This document shows, one piece after another, positions 17,287 to 25,154 of a stretch of 64,000 nt of DNA (position 1 is the stretch's first letter; each line of letters starts with the position of its first letter). The stretch is from NCBI GenBank assembly GCA_964556255.1, contig CAZKVQ010000009.1, positions 1-64,000 on the forward strand, read 5' to 3'. Position numbers and translations under genes: made by a program. The notes beneath the pieces are model-generated. The model did no database searches, was not told where the DNA came from, and saw only the letters and a program-made list of their open reading frames with translations. This DNA comes from JACJWR01 sp964556255 (GTDB lineage: Bacteria > Actinomycetota > Actinomycetes > S36-B12 > UBA10799).

Positions 17287-19920
17287 ATGTCGGCCATCAC
17301 TCCCGCCGAGGTCAGGCGAGCCCTGGCACGGGTGGCGCGCGGGGCGAGCCTGGACCGGGGCGAGGTGGCGGCGCTGCTCGCGGCGAGGGACGCCGATCTG
17401 GGGGCGCTCTGCGACCACGCCGCCAGGCTGCGCGACGAGGGTCTGCGGACGGCCGGTCGCTCCGGCATCGTCACCTACTCGCCCAAGGTCTTCATTCCGC
17501 TCACGCGGCTGTGCCGGGACAGCTGCCACTACTGCACGTTCGCGACCGACCCCGCCGACCTGCGACGCTCCGGCGAGCAGATGTTCCTGAGCCCGGATGA
17601 GGTCGTGGCCATTGCCCGTCGCGGCGCTGAGGTGGGCTGCAAGGAAGCCCTCTTCACGTTGGGAGACCGGCCCGAGGACCGCTGGCCGGCTGCCCGGGAG
17701 TGGCTGGAGGCCGCCGGATTCGACTCCACCCTGTCGTATCTGAGGGCGATGGCCATCCTGGTTCTCGAGCAGACCGGGTTGCTTCCCCATCTGAACCCAG
17801 GTGTCATGACCTGGGAGGAGTTGGTTCGTCTCCGGCCGGTGGCCCCGAGTATGGGCATGATGCTGGAGACCACGTCGGAACGGCTCTTCAACACCCCGGG
17901 GGAGGTTCACTACGGTTCGCCGGACAAGGATCCCGCCGTGCGTCGCCGGGTGTTGGCCGACGCCGGCCGCGCTGGGATCCCGTTCACCACCGGCCTGCTC
18001 ATCGGCATCGGCGAGTCCTTGCCCGAGCGGGCCGATTCGATTCTTGCTCTGCGTTCCCTGGTGCGTGAGCACCGTGGCGTGCAAGAAGTCATCGTTCAGA
18101 ACTTCCGCGCGAAGCCCGATACCGCGCTGCGCCACCGGGACGATCTGGACAGTGCCGAGTACGTGGCCGCGCTGGCCACTACTCGGGTGGTGCTCGGTCC
18201 CAGGATCCGGATCCAGGCTCCACCCAACCTGTCGGCCCCCGAGGAACTCGGGGCGCTGCTGGGTGCCGGGGTGGACGATTGGGGAGGGGTGAGCCCGGTC
18301 ACCCCCGACCATGTCAATCCCGAACGCCCCTGGCCGCATCTGGATGCTCTCAGAGCCGCGACGGCGGCTGCAGGCTTCGAACTGCGAGAGCGACTGACAG
18401 TGCACCCTGAATACGTTCGGCAGCCGGAACAGTGGCTCGACCCCAGGGTGGCCGGGCACGTGTCGGCCCTCGCGGACGCTGATGGGCTTGCCCGTCCCGG
18501 TCACCGTCCTGTCGGCCGCAGTTGGCAGCAGCCCGACAGCTATGCGGAGTTCGCTGCGACCACGGACGCCGGGCACGGGGAATTGTCGACGTCGATCGAT
18601 GCCGGCGGCCGACGATCGGATCGCCGTGGTGATTTCGACACCGTGTTCGGTGACTGGACCGCCATCGGCGAGAAGGCCCTCGCCGTCGATCGTGACCCTC
18701 GTGGGCAGAACCGGCCGTCGCCGGCGTCCGTCGGCCGGGAACTGCGTGCGGCGCTCCGACTTGCCGAGCGGGACCCCGCAGCGCTCGCCGAGGAAAGTCA
18801 TGCCGACCTGGCGGTGGCCTTGGCGGCCGCCGACGGATCGGCTCTGGACGAGCTGGCCGCGATCGCTGACGGGCTGCGCCGACGCGTGGTCGGCGATGAG
18901 GTCACCTACGTCGTCAATCGGAACATCAACTTCACAAACGTCTGCTACACCGGTTGTCGATTCTGCGCGTTCGCTCAGCGCGAGTCCGACGCGGACGCGT
19001 TCACCCTCGGGCTGGACGACATCGGGTCACGGGTCGACGAGGCCGTGGCCGCCGGCGCCACCGAGATCTGCATGCAGGGCGGGATCCACCCGAAGCTGCC
19101 GGGTCATGCGTACTTCGACATCGCGGCCGAGGTGAAGCGTCGCCCCGTTCACCTCCACGCCTTCAGCCCGATGGAGGTCGTTAACGGTGCCACCAGATCG
19201 GATATGTCGATCGGCGACTGGCTGAGGGCGGCACATGAGGCGGGCGTCGACTCGATTCCGGGAACGGCCGCGGAGATCCTGGACGATGAAGTCCGCTGGG
19301 TGCTGACCAAGGGCAAGTTGCCGGCGCAGGCCTGGGAGGAGGTCATCAGGACGGCACACGGGCTGGGGATCCGCTCGAGTTCCACGATGATGTACGGCCA
19401 CGTCGACTCCCCTCGGCACTGGGTCAGCCACCTTCGCAGACTTCGACGGATCCAGCTCGATACTGGGGGATTCACGGAGTTCGTGGGGCTGCCGTTCGTG
19501 CATCACAATGCGCCGATCTACCTGGCCGGCCACGCCCGACCGGGGGCGACCCCGCGCGAGGATCTGGCAGTCACGGCTCTGGCGCGGGTGATGCTGCACG
19601 ACGCGATCCCGAACATCCAGGTGTCCTGGGTGAAGTTGGGCCCTCAGGGCTGCGCTCGGTTGCTGCGGGCCGGCGCGAATGATCTGGGCGGAACCCTCAT
19701 GGAGGAGACCATCTCGCGGATGGCGGGCTCCGAACACGGGTCGGCGATGACCCCGGAGGAGTTGCAGGCCACCGCGGCCTTGGCCGGGCGCACCGCCCGG
19801 GAGCGCACCACCCTGTACGGCCTGGTGGACCGCGGTCCGGCGGCGTCAGAGCCGTTGGTCGGAGTCTCCGAGGCGCCTCGCGCCAGGGCTGACTCGGGTG
19901 ATCCAGAACCCATTCGTTAA
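17287..19920 (+). CDS. fbiC: bifunctional FO synthase (CofG-CofH fusion)
   Basis: 877 residues. Two radical-SAM domains make the F420 chromophore FO from tyrosine and 5-amino-6-ribitylamino-uracil. The first (CofG) has the CxxxCxxC cluster site at Cys76, Cys80 and Cys83 (CRDSCHYC); the second (CofH) has it at Cys553, Cys557 and Cys560 (CYTGCRFC). The size is close to the 856-residue mycobacterial FbiC. The ATG at 17287 begins a normal N-terminus; an upstream open frame from 16894 lies antisense to fbiA. The linker at about residues 400-495 is poorly conserved in composition. Adjacent fbiA-fbiB complete the pathway except for the guanylyltransferase FbiD. Confidence 0.97.
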   Translation: MSAITPAEVRRALARVARGASLDRGEVAALLAARDADLGALCDHAARLRDEGLRTAGRSGIVTYSPKVFIPLTRLCRDSCHYCTFATDPADLRRSGEQMFLSPDEVVAIARRGAEVGCKEALFTLGDRPEDRWPAAREWLEAAGFDSTLSYLRAMAILVLEQTGLLPHLNPGVMTWEELVRLRPVAPSMGMMLETTSERLFNTPGEVHYGSPDKDPAVRRRVLADAGRAGIPFTTGLLIGIGESLPERADSILALRSLVREHRGVQEVIVQNFRAKPDTALRHRDDLDSAEYVAALATTRVVLGPRIRIQAPPNLSAPEELGALLGAGVDDWGGVSPVTPDHVNPERPWPHLDALRAATAAAGFELRERLTVHPEYVRQPEQWLDPRVAGHVSALADADGLARPGHRPVGRSWQQPDSYAEFAATTDAGHGELSTSIDAGGRRSDRRGDFDTVFGDWTAIGEKALAVDRDPRGQNRPSPASVGRELRAALRLAERDPAALAEESHADLAVALAAADGSALDELAAIADGLRRRVVGDEVTYVVNRNINFTNVCYTGCRFCAFAQRESDADAFTLGLDDIGSRVDEAVAAGATEICMQGGIHPKLPGHAYFDIAAEVKRRPVHLHAFSPMEVVNGATRSDMSIGDWLRAAHEAGVDSIPGTAAEILDDEVRWVLTKGKLPAQAWEEVIRTAHGLGIRSSSTMMYGHVDSPRHWVSHLRRLRRIQLDTGGFTEFVGLPFVHHNAPIYLAGHARPGATPREDLAVTALARVMLHDAIPNIQVSWVKLGPQGCARLLRAGANDLGGTLMEETISRMAGSEHGSAMTPEELQATAALAGRTARERTTLYGLVDRGPAASEPLVGVSEAPRARADSGDPEPIR

Positions 19921-19946
19921 GAAACCTTTGCCAAATACACCCCGAC

Positions 19947-19976
19947 TTGACGACAATGGTGTAACGGCGGTGTAAT
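19947..19976 (+). promoter_or_regulatory. predicted whiB promoter
   Basis: A near-consensus pair: -35 TTGACG at 19947-19952 and -10 TGTAAT at 19971-19976, with an 18-base spacer, 74 bases upstream of the whiB ATG. The spacer and -10 contain GGTGTAA twice, and the inverted repeat ACAATGG/CCATTGT (19953-19959 and 19978-19984) flanks the -10 element. Confidence 0.6.
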
Positions 19977-19984
19977 TCCATTGT
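19953..19984. promoter_or_regulatory. inverted repeat flanking the whiB -10 box, possible operator
   Basis: Perfect 7-base arms ACAATGG and CCATTGT are separated by 18 bases, so their centres are about 25 bases apart. The arms sit on each side of the predicted -10 box, a placement suited to a repressor or autoregulator. No protein can be assigned from the sequence. Confidence 0.35.
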
Positions 19985-20050
19985 TGTTATTCACCTGCTG
20001 GGCCCTTCCCCTCCTCGGCCCGAGAACCAACTGGAAGGAACACCCACGAC

Positions 20051-20308
20051 ATGAACGAACTCGATATCTTCCCCCTCGACGAGACAGAGGAGATGGGTTG
20101 GCAGGAGCGCTCGTTGTGCGCCCAGACCGACCCGGAAGCGTTCTTCCCCGAGAAGGGCGGCTCCACCCGCGAGGCGAAGAAGGTATGCATGTCGTGCGAG
20201 GTTCGGATGGAGTGCCTCGAATATGCACTGGCGAATGACGAGCGGTTCGGGATCTGGGGTGGCCTCTCCGAGCGGGAGCGTCGGCGACTCAAGAAGCAGG
20301 CGGTCTGA
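20051..20308 (+). CDS. whiB: WhiB-type iron-sulfur transcriptional regulator (WhiB/WhmD/WhiB2 group)
   Basis: 85 residues. The four cluster ligands are Cys23, Cys46, Cys49 and Cys55 (RSLCAQTD, KKVCMSCEVRMEC), followed by the G[VI]WGG turn in ERFGIWGGLSE and the basic RERRRLKKQ tail that contacts DNA. The segment PEAFFPEKGGSTREAKK is characteristic of Streptomyces WhiB and mycobacterial WhmD/WhiB2, which act with WhiA in septation and division control. GAAGGA lies upstream of the ATG. Like its mycobacterial relative it sits beside fbiA-fbiB and the Rv3259-like gene. Confidence 0.95.
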   Translation: MNELDIFPLDETEEMGWQERSLCAQTDPEAFFPEKGGSTREAKKVCMSCEVRMECLEYALANDERFGIWGGLSERERRRLKKQAV

Positions 20309-20736
20309 CACTGGCCCCGAGCCCGCGACCGAGCTCACGTCGGCGCCGTCAGCGGGACCGCAGGGGTCGTGGGCTTCGCGGCCCGCTGCTACCGGCAACG
20401 ATGCCCGGGTCGCTCAGTCGGGCTCAGCGCTTCGACGCTGCGGCAGAGCAGGCAGCGGCCCGGCTGCTGCGGCTCAATCGGGAACTCGACGGGGTAGACG
20501 TGGTCGTGGAGGATGTGCCACGGGTCGGTCCCCGCGCCACCGAGGTACCGCTCGGTCGGGTCCTCAGGCAGACGGCGAAGCCGCAGCTGGTGCTGCACCG
20601 GCGAGCGATCGAGTCCCGGGGAGCCGACTCCGACGCCCAGGTAGCGCTCCTCCGAGATGTCCTCGCGGAGCTCGCTGGAGACCTGCTCGGGCGTGAGCCG
20701 GCGGCGCTGGACCCCGCATATCCCCGGGAGTCTTGA
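20305..20736 (+). CDS. Rv3259-like metallopeptidase-family protein without HExxH; start uncertain
   Basis: About 143 residues if translation begins at CTG 20305, which overlaps the whiB stop as CTGA; the first ATG in frame is at 20401 and gives 111 residues. The region before that ATG encodes RGRGLRGPLLPATMPG, which matches what I recall of the conserved N-terminus of the actinobacterial family next to whiB (Rv3259), so the ATG at 20401 seems to be internal. There is no in-frame ATG, GTG or TTG between the upstream in-frame stop at 20236-20238 and 20401. The zincin HExxH is absent: the equivalent helix reads LLRDVLAELAGDLLG. The function is unknown. Confidence 0.65.
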   Translation: MTLAPSPRPSSRRRRQRDRRGRGLRGPLLPATMPGSLSRAQRFDAAAEQAAARLLRLNRELDGVDVVVEDVPRVGPRATEVPLGRVLRQTAKPQLVLHRRAIESRGADSDAQVALLRDVLAELAGDLLGREPAALDPAYPRES

Positions 20737-20786
20737 TCGGCGCGCCGTAACGATGGTTCGCGTGGTCGCTGGGTAACCTCTGCCCT

Positions 20787-21164
20787 GTGAGTAATCAGCG
20801 TGCGTGCTCGAAGCCGTCGTGCAATTCAGGTGCCGTTGCGACCCTCACCTATGTCTACTCGGACTGCACGGCAGTACTCGGCCCACTGGCCACAACGTCA
20901 GAGCCGCATACCTATGACCTGTGCGAGGCCCACGCGGAGAGGCTCACGGCCCCTCGCGGCTGGGATGTCGTGAGGCTGGACTTCGACCCGGCGGACTTCC
21001 TTCCGTCGACGGATGACCTCGAGGCCCTCGCCGACGCTGTCAGAGAGGCTGCCCGTCCTCGGCCGGAAGTGGCGGTGGAGGAGCGGGAGCGGGAACTTGT
21101 GCCGGCAGGGACGGTCGAGGTCGGTCGCAGAGGGCACTTGCGGGTGCTGCGCTCGGTCGACTGA
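20787..21164 (+). CDS. DUF3499 family protein (Rv3258c-like)
   Basis: 125 residues. The N-terminal half carries paired cysteines that look like a zinc ribbon (RACSKPSCNSGAVATLTYVY, SDC, then YDLCEAHAERL). The C-terminal half is charged and low in complexity. The family is restricted to actinobacteria as far as I know, is always found between whiB2 and phosphomannomutase, and has no known function. The start is GTG at 20787, 50 bases after the previous gene. Confidence 0.85.
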   Translation: MSNQRACSKPSCNSGAVATLTYVYSDCTAVLGPLATTSEPHTYDLCEAHAERLTAPRGWDVVRLDFDPADFLPSTDDLEALADAVREAARPRPEVAVEERERELVPAGTVEVGRRGHLRVLRSVD

Positions 21165-21253
21165 GCGGATCGCGGCCCCAACTGCCGAAGCCTGTGGGCT
21201 TGGCTCAGGGTGGCCAGTGATCTTGTGGCTCGCCAACGGCTACGGTTGCCACT

Positions 21254-22624
21254 ATGCGTGATCTCGATGCCATCATCAAGGCCTACGACGTTCGCGGGGT
21301 CTATCCCGACCAACTCGACGAGGACCTCTCCCGCGCAGTGGGGGCGGCGTTCGCTCTGGTCGTCGGTGCAGCTGCGGAAGCCGGCGGGCCAGGGGCGGTG
21401 GTCGTGGGACACGACATGCGTCCATCGGGCCCGGACCTGGTTGCCGCTTTTGCTGACGGAGTGACCGCCCAAGGCGTCGATGTTGTCGAGATCGGGCTCT
21501 GTTCCACCGATGGTCTGTATTTCGCCAGTGGTCACCTCGGTCTGCCGGGGGCGATGTTCACTGCAAGCCACAACCCGGCTCAGTACAACGGCATCAAGCT
21601 GTGCCGTATCGGGGCGGCGCCGGTAGGCCAGGAGACGGGATTGGCCGAGATCAAAGCGATGATCGCGACCGGGATCCCCGATTCCGATGGGCCGTTGGGC
21701 ACGGTGACACAGCGCGATCTGCTCGCCGATTATGCGGACTACCTGCTGTCGTTGGTCGAACTGGCGGACATGCGGCGACTCACAGTGGTGGTCGACGCCG
21801 GTAACGGCATGGCGGGGTTCACCGCCCCGGCCGTGCTGGGCGCCCTTCCGATCGACCTCGTTGAGATGTACTTCGAACTCGACGGCACCTTCCCCAATCA
21901 TGAGGCGAATCCGATCGAGCCGGCGAACCTGGTCGATCTGCAGGCGAAGGTGCTCGAGACCGGCGCCGACATCGGACTGGCCTTCGATGGCGACGCGGAT
22001 CGCTGTTTTGTCGTCGACGAACTTGGTAAGCCTGTTTCGCCCAGTACCATCACCGCCCTAATCGCCAGTCGCGAATTGGCCCGGGAACCGGGTTCCTCGG
22101 TGATCCACAACCTCATCACGTCGGCCGCGGTGCCGGAGATCATCACCGAACAGGGCGGCACCCCGGTCCGAACCCGGGTCGGTCATTCCTTCATCAAGGC
22201 GACGATGGCGGAGACCGGCGCGGTCTTCGGTGGCGAACACTCAGGTCACTTCTACTTCCGAGACTTCTGGCGGGCCGATTCGGGCATGTTGGCGGCCCTA
22301 CACGTCTTGGCCGCCTTGGGCGGCACCCCGCAGGGAACGCCGTTGAGTTCCTTGCTCGCTGAGTACTCCCGCTACGTGGCCAGTGGTGAGATCAACTCCG
22401 AGGTCGCCGACACCTCCGCCGCCACAGCGGCCGTACGGGCGGCTTTCGAGGATGAGGCAGACACGGTCGATGACCTCGACGGCTTGACGTTCGCTGGCAA
22501 GGGGTGGTGGTTCAACGTGCGCCCGAGCAACACCGAGCCGCTGCTCCGACTCAACGTGGAGAACGTCGACGAGGAGTCCATGGCGGAGCTGCGCGATCGA
22601 GTCCTCGCGGTCATCAGGGCCTAA
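21254..22624 (+). CDS. manB: phosphomannomutase / phosphoglucomutase
   Basis: 456 residues. It interconverts hexose 6- and 1-phosphates, here most likely mannose, for GDP-mannose synthesis. All four active-site loops are visible: the phosphoserine loop FTASHNPAQYNGIK, the Mg-binding loop FDGDADRC, the sugar loop GGEHSGHFYF and the phosphate-binding RPSNTEPLLRLN near the C-terminus. It is first in a compact run with the Trm112-like protein, SIS isomerase, manA and the CDF transporter. The order manB, SIS protein, manA is conserved with mycobacteria. Confidence 0.95.
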   Translation: MRDLDAIIKAYDVRGVYPDQLDEDLSRAVGAAFALVVGAAAEAGGPGAVVVGHDMRPSGPDLVAAFADGVTAQGVDVVEIGLCSTDGLYFASGHLGLPGAMFTASHNPAQYNGIKLCRIGAAPVGQETGLAEIKAMIATGIPDSDGPLGTVTQRDLLADYADYLLSLVELADMRRLTVVVDAGNGMAGFTAPAVLGALPIDLVEMYFELDGTFPNHEANPIEPANLVDLQAKVLETGADIGLAFDGDADRCFVVDELGKPVSPSTITALIASRELAREPGSSVIHNLITSAAVPEIITEQGGTPVRTRVGHSFIKATMAETGAVFGGEHSGHFYFRDFWRADSGMLAALHVLAALGGTPQGTPLSSLLAEYSRYVASGEINSEVADTSAATAAVRAAFEDEADTVDDLDGLTFAGKGWWFNVRPSNTEPLLRLNVENVDEESMAELRDRVLAVIRA

Positions 22625-22643
22625 GAGCCCTAGGCTGTCCATC

Positions 22644-22859
22644 ATGACCGAGCTCGCCGTCGAACTCCTTGAGATTCTGGCCTGCCCCTGCCCGAAGCAC
22701 GCCCCCGTGGAACAGCACGGTGAACAACTGGTCTGTACTGCCTGTTCGACTGCGTTCGCAGTACGCGATGGCATTCCGGTCATGCTGCTCGACGAGGCGA
22801 CACCGGGTCCCAATGGCATCGGGGAGTCAGCCGACGGGGATCGGCCAGATGGCAGTTGA
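22644..22859 (+). CDS. Trm112 family protein
   Basis: 71 residues. A small zinc-ribbon-like protein with LLEILACPCPKHAPVE and QLVCTACSTAFAVRDGIPVM, the usual Trm112/YcaR layout. In eukaryotes Trm112 activates methyltransferases; in actinobacteria it is a constant neighbour of the SIS-type isomerase and its partner is not known. It overlaps the SIS gene by eleven bases, and its stop lies inside that gene. Confidence 0.85.
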   Translation: MTELAVELLEILACPCPKHAPVEQHGEQLVCTACSTAFAVRDGIPVMLLDEATPGPNGIGESADGDRPDGS

Positions 22860-23997
22860 CGAGTCCCTGCTCGCCCAGCCGGAACTGCTGATCGAATCGG
22901 ACACCGGAATGCTGGCCGCCACGGCGGGCGCCGGGGGTGACCTGCGGCGCGCGCTGGCCGAGGCCGACAGGGAGGCCATCGCGGCGGTGGCCGCGGCGGG
23001 TCGGCCGCGCACGATCGTGGTCGTCGGTGCTGGTGGATCGGCGGTTGCCGGTGACGTCCTCGCGGCGTGCGCGGGCGTCGGCTCAGTGGTACCGGTCGTC
23101 TTCGTCAACGGTCCCCGGCTGCCGGGTTGGGTTGGTTCACTCGACCTAGTGGTGGCCATCTCGGCTTCCGGGAACTCGAAGGAGACGCTCGCCATAGCCG
23201 AAGAGGCAGGCCGACGCGGCGCCCAGGTCGTCGGCATCTGCCCGACGGAGGGCGAACTGGCGGACCGCGTCGCGAGGGCGCGGGGCCACGTGCTCGATCT
23301 GGGCAGGGTGACCGGGCCGGCGCGCGCCCGTGCCCTGCTGTGGCGTCTCACCGCACCGCTGATCCTGCTCGGACAGGCCCTCGGTGTGGTGGATGGCGAC
23401 GATGCCATGCTGGCCGAGGCCGCTGACGTCCTGGACGCCCGCGCCATCGAGTGTGGACCCACGGTGATGCTGGGGGAGAATCCCTCGAAGGACTTGGCAG
23501 TGGCGCTCGCCGAGAGTCTGCCGCTGATCTGGGGGACGCCGGGTGTGGCCGCCTCTGCCGCCCGCCGGTTCGGACTGCAGTTGGCTGAGAACGCGGGGAT
23601 ACCCAGCAGCGTCGGCTCGTTGCCGGAGGTGGCGCGTACGGGGGCCCGCGTCCTCGTCGGTTCCTGGGGCCGGTTGGACGACGACGACATCTTCCGCGAT
23701 CGCGTGGCAGAACCCGCAGGACCGTCCCGACCGCACCTGGTGCTGCTCACCGAGGGCGACTCGGACCCGCTGAGCTCATCGTTGGCCGAGGCCTGTGCGG
23801 ACCTCGCCGAAGGTGCAGACCTGCTCGTGACCCGGCGGACGGGTGCCGGCCACCACCCGTTGATCAGGTTCGCCGACTTGATCGCGCCGTTGGATCTGGC
23901 CAGTGTGTACGCGGGTATCGCCCTCGGGGTGGATCCGGCGGGAACCGCTGCGGGTCTCGATCCACGCCTCGGCGGAAAAGATGCGGCGTCGCCATGA
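22849..23997 (+). CDS. SIS-domain phosphosugar isomerase-like protein (Rv3256c-like)
   Basis: 382 residues. The two SIS lobes are recognisable: VVVGAGGSAVAGDVLAA and LVVAISASGNSKETLAIAEE in the first, and a C-terminal bifunctional phosphoglucose/phosphomannose isomerase-like domain (ENPSKDLAVALAESLPLIWG, RRTGAGHHPLIRFADLI). The lobe layout fits this isomerase class, but the catalytic residues were not checked individually. It probably feeds fructose 6-phosphate into mannose 6-phosphate or acts as a paralogue of ManA. ATG at 22849 overlaps the Trm112 gene, and its TGA overlaps the manA start (ATGA). Confidence 0.85.
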   Translation: MAVDESLLAQPELLIESDTGMLAATAGAGGDLRRALAEADREAIAAVAAAGRPRTIVVVGAGGSAVAGDVLAACAGVGSVVPVVFVNGPRLPGWVGSLDLVVAISASGNSKETLAIAEEAGRRGAQVVGICPTEGELADRVARARGHVLDLGRVTGPARARALLWRLTAPLILLGQALGVVDGDDAMLAEAADVLDARAIECGPTVMLGENPSKDLAVALAESLPLIWGTPGVAASAARRFGLQLAENAGIPSSVGSLPEVARTGARVLVGSWGRLDDDDIFRDRVAEPAGPSRPHLVLLTEGDSDPLSSSLAEACADLAEGADLLVTRRTGAGHHPLIRFADLIAPLDLASVYAGIALGVDPAGTAAGLDPRLGGKDAASP

Positions 23998-25154
23998 GGA
24001 TCATCAGCGGGCACGTGCAGAACTATGCGTGGGGCATACCGGGCGGGCTGAACCCCTGGCTTGCCGGTGTGGAGGACGACGGACCGCAGGCGGAGCTCTG
24101 GTTCGGTGCGCATCCGAACGGCCCGTCGCCCCTGGTGGGACGTGCTGGGGTGCTGACCGACGTGATCGACGCCGATCGGGTGCCGCTGCTGGTGAAACTC
24201 CTGGCCGCCTCGGTTCCGCTGTCGATCCAGATTCACCCGCGGGCTGAGTTGGCACGTGAGATCTATCGGACCCAGGACCCCGAACACCCGCTGCTCCCCG
24301 ACGATCGGGCGAAGATCGAAATGCTCATCGCGCTCCGGGAGTTCTCCGTCTTCGCGGGTACCCGAGAGGTTGAGAGCGCTGCGCAACTTCTGCGCGCCTC
24401 GGACCCGCGCCTGGGTCCGGCGGCAGAGGCGTTGTCCCGGGGTGGTTTCACCGAGGGTGTCAGGGCGGTGATGGACCTTCCCCAGGAGGAGGTCCCAACG
24501 CTGATCAGCGCAGTCCTGACCGAGGCGGGACGCCGACTGCCGACCGCTGCCGTGCAGGCCCTGCAGATCGCTGCCACTGCCTTCCCCGGCGACCGGGGAG
24601 TGTTGGTCGCGCTGCTTCTCAATCAGGACACGTTGGCGCCGGGCGCGGCGGTCTACATGCCGGCCGGAGGTGCTCACGCCTACGTTCGCGGCTTCGGACT
24701 GGAGGTGATGACGGCCTCCGACAACGTGCTTCGGCTGGGAATGACGCCTAAGCCGATCGCGCTGGACGAAGGCCTCTCGGCCGTCGACCCGGACGCGACG
24801 CCACAAGTTCTGCCGGGACCCGCGGGTGGCATCGACGACGGCTCGGCGACCGTTGACTATCGACCGGCGGGTGCGCCGTTCAAAGTCACCCTGGTCCGCG
24901 AGTCGAGCGCCCATTCGGCGGGCGGAAAGTACCGGCTGGCGCTGTGCCTGTCAGGTACTGCGAACGTGTCGGTCGGTCCGGCGACCGTGGAGCTCTCAGC
25001 CGGACAGGCGGCTGTCGTGCTGGCCGACGAGCCGACGCTGGCGATGGACTGTGCCGGTCTGGGATTCGTCATCGAGCACCGACCGGAGAACGATGCCGTG
25101 GCGTTGGATTCGACCCATGGTCGCCCGGCCGGCAGCGAGGAGTCAGAGGCATGA
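23994..25154 (+). CDS. manA: mannose-6-phosphate isomerase, class I
   Basis: 386 residues. It converts fructose 6-phosphate to mannose 6-phosphate. The start of the family (VQNYAWGIPGGLNPWL) is clear, as are the zinc ligands: Gln and His in SIQIHPRAEL, the glutamate of AKIEMLIALREF, and the histidine in PAGGAHAYVRG. The usual YxDxNHKPE signature is altered: the segment reads PDDRAKIEM, keeping the metal-binding glutamate. Start and stop both overlap neighbours by ATGA, placing it firmly in the manB operon. Confidence 0.93.
   Translation: MRIISGHVQNYAWGIPGGLNPWLAGVEDDGPQAELWFGAHPNGPSPLVGRAGVLTDVIDADRVPLLVKLLAASVPLSIQIHPRAELAREIYRTQDPEHPLLPDDRAKIEMLIALREFSVFAGTREVESAAQLLRASDPRLGPAAEALSRGGFTEGVRAVMDLPQEEVPTLISAVLTEAGRRLPTAAVQALQIAATAFPGDRGVLVALLLNQDTLAPGAAVYMPAGGAHAYVRGFGLEVMTASDNVLRLGMTPKPIALDEGLSAVDPDATPQVLPGPAGGIDDGSATVDYRPAGAPFKVTLVRESSAHSAGGKYRLALCLSGTANVSVGPATVELSAGQAAVVLADEPTLAMDCAGLGFVIEHRPENDAVALDSTHGRPAGSEESEA

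Noticed and set aside
22827..24914. 695-residue minus-strand frame
   Set aside because: Antisense to the SIS isomerase and manA genes, low in complexity and without motifs.
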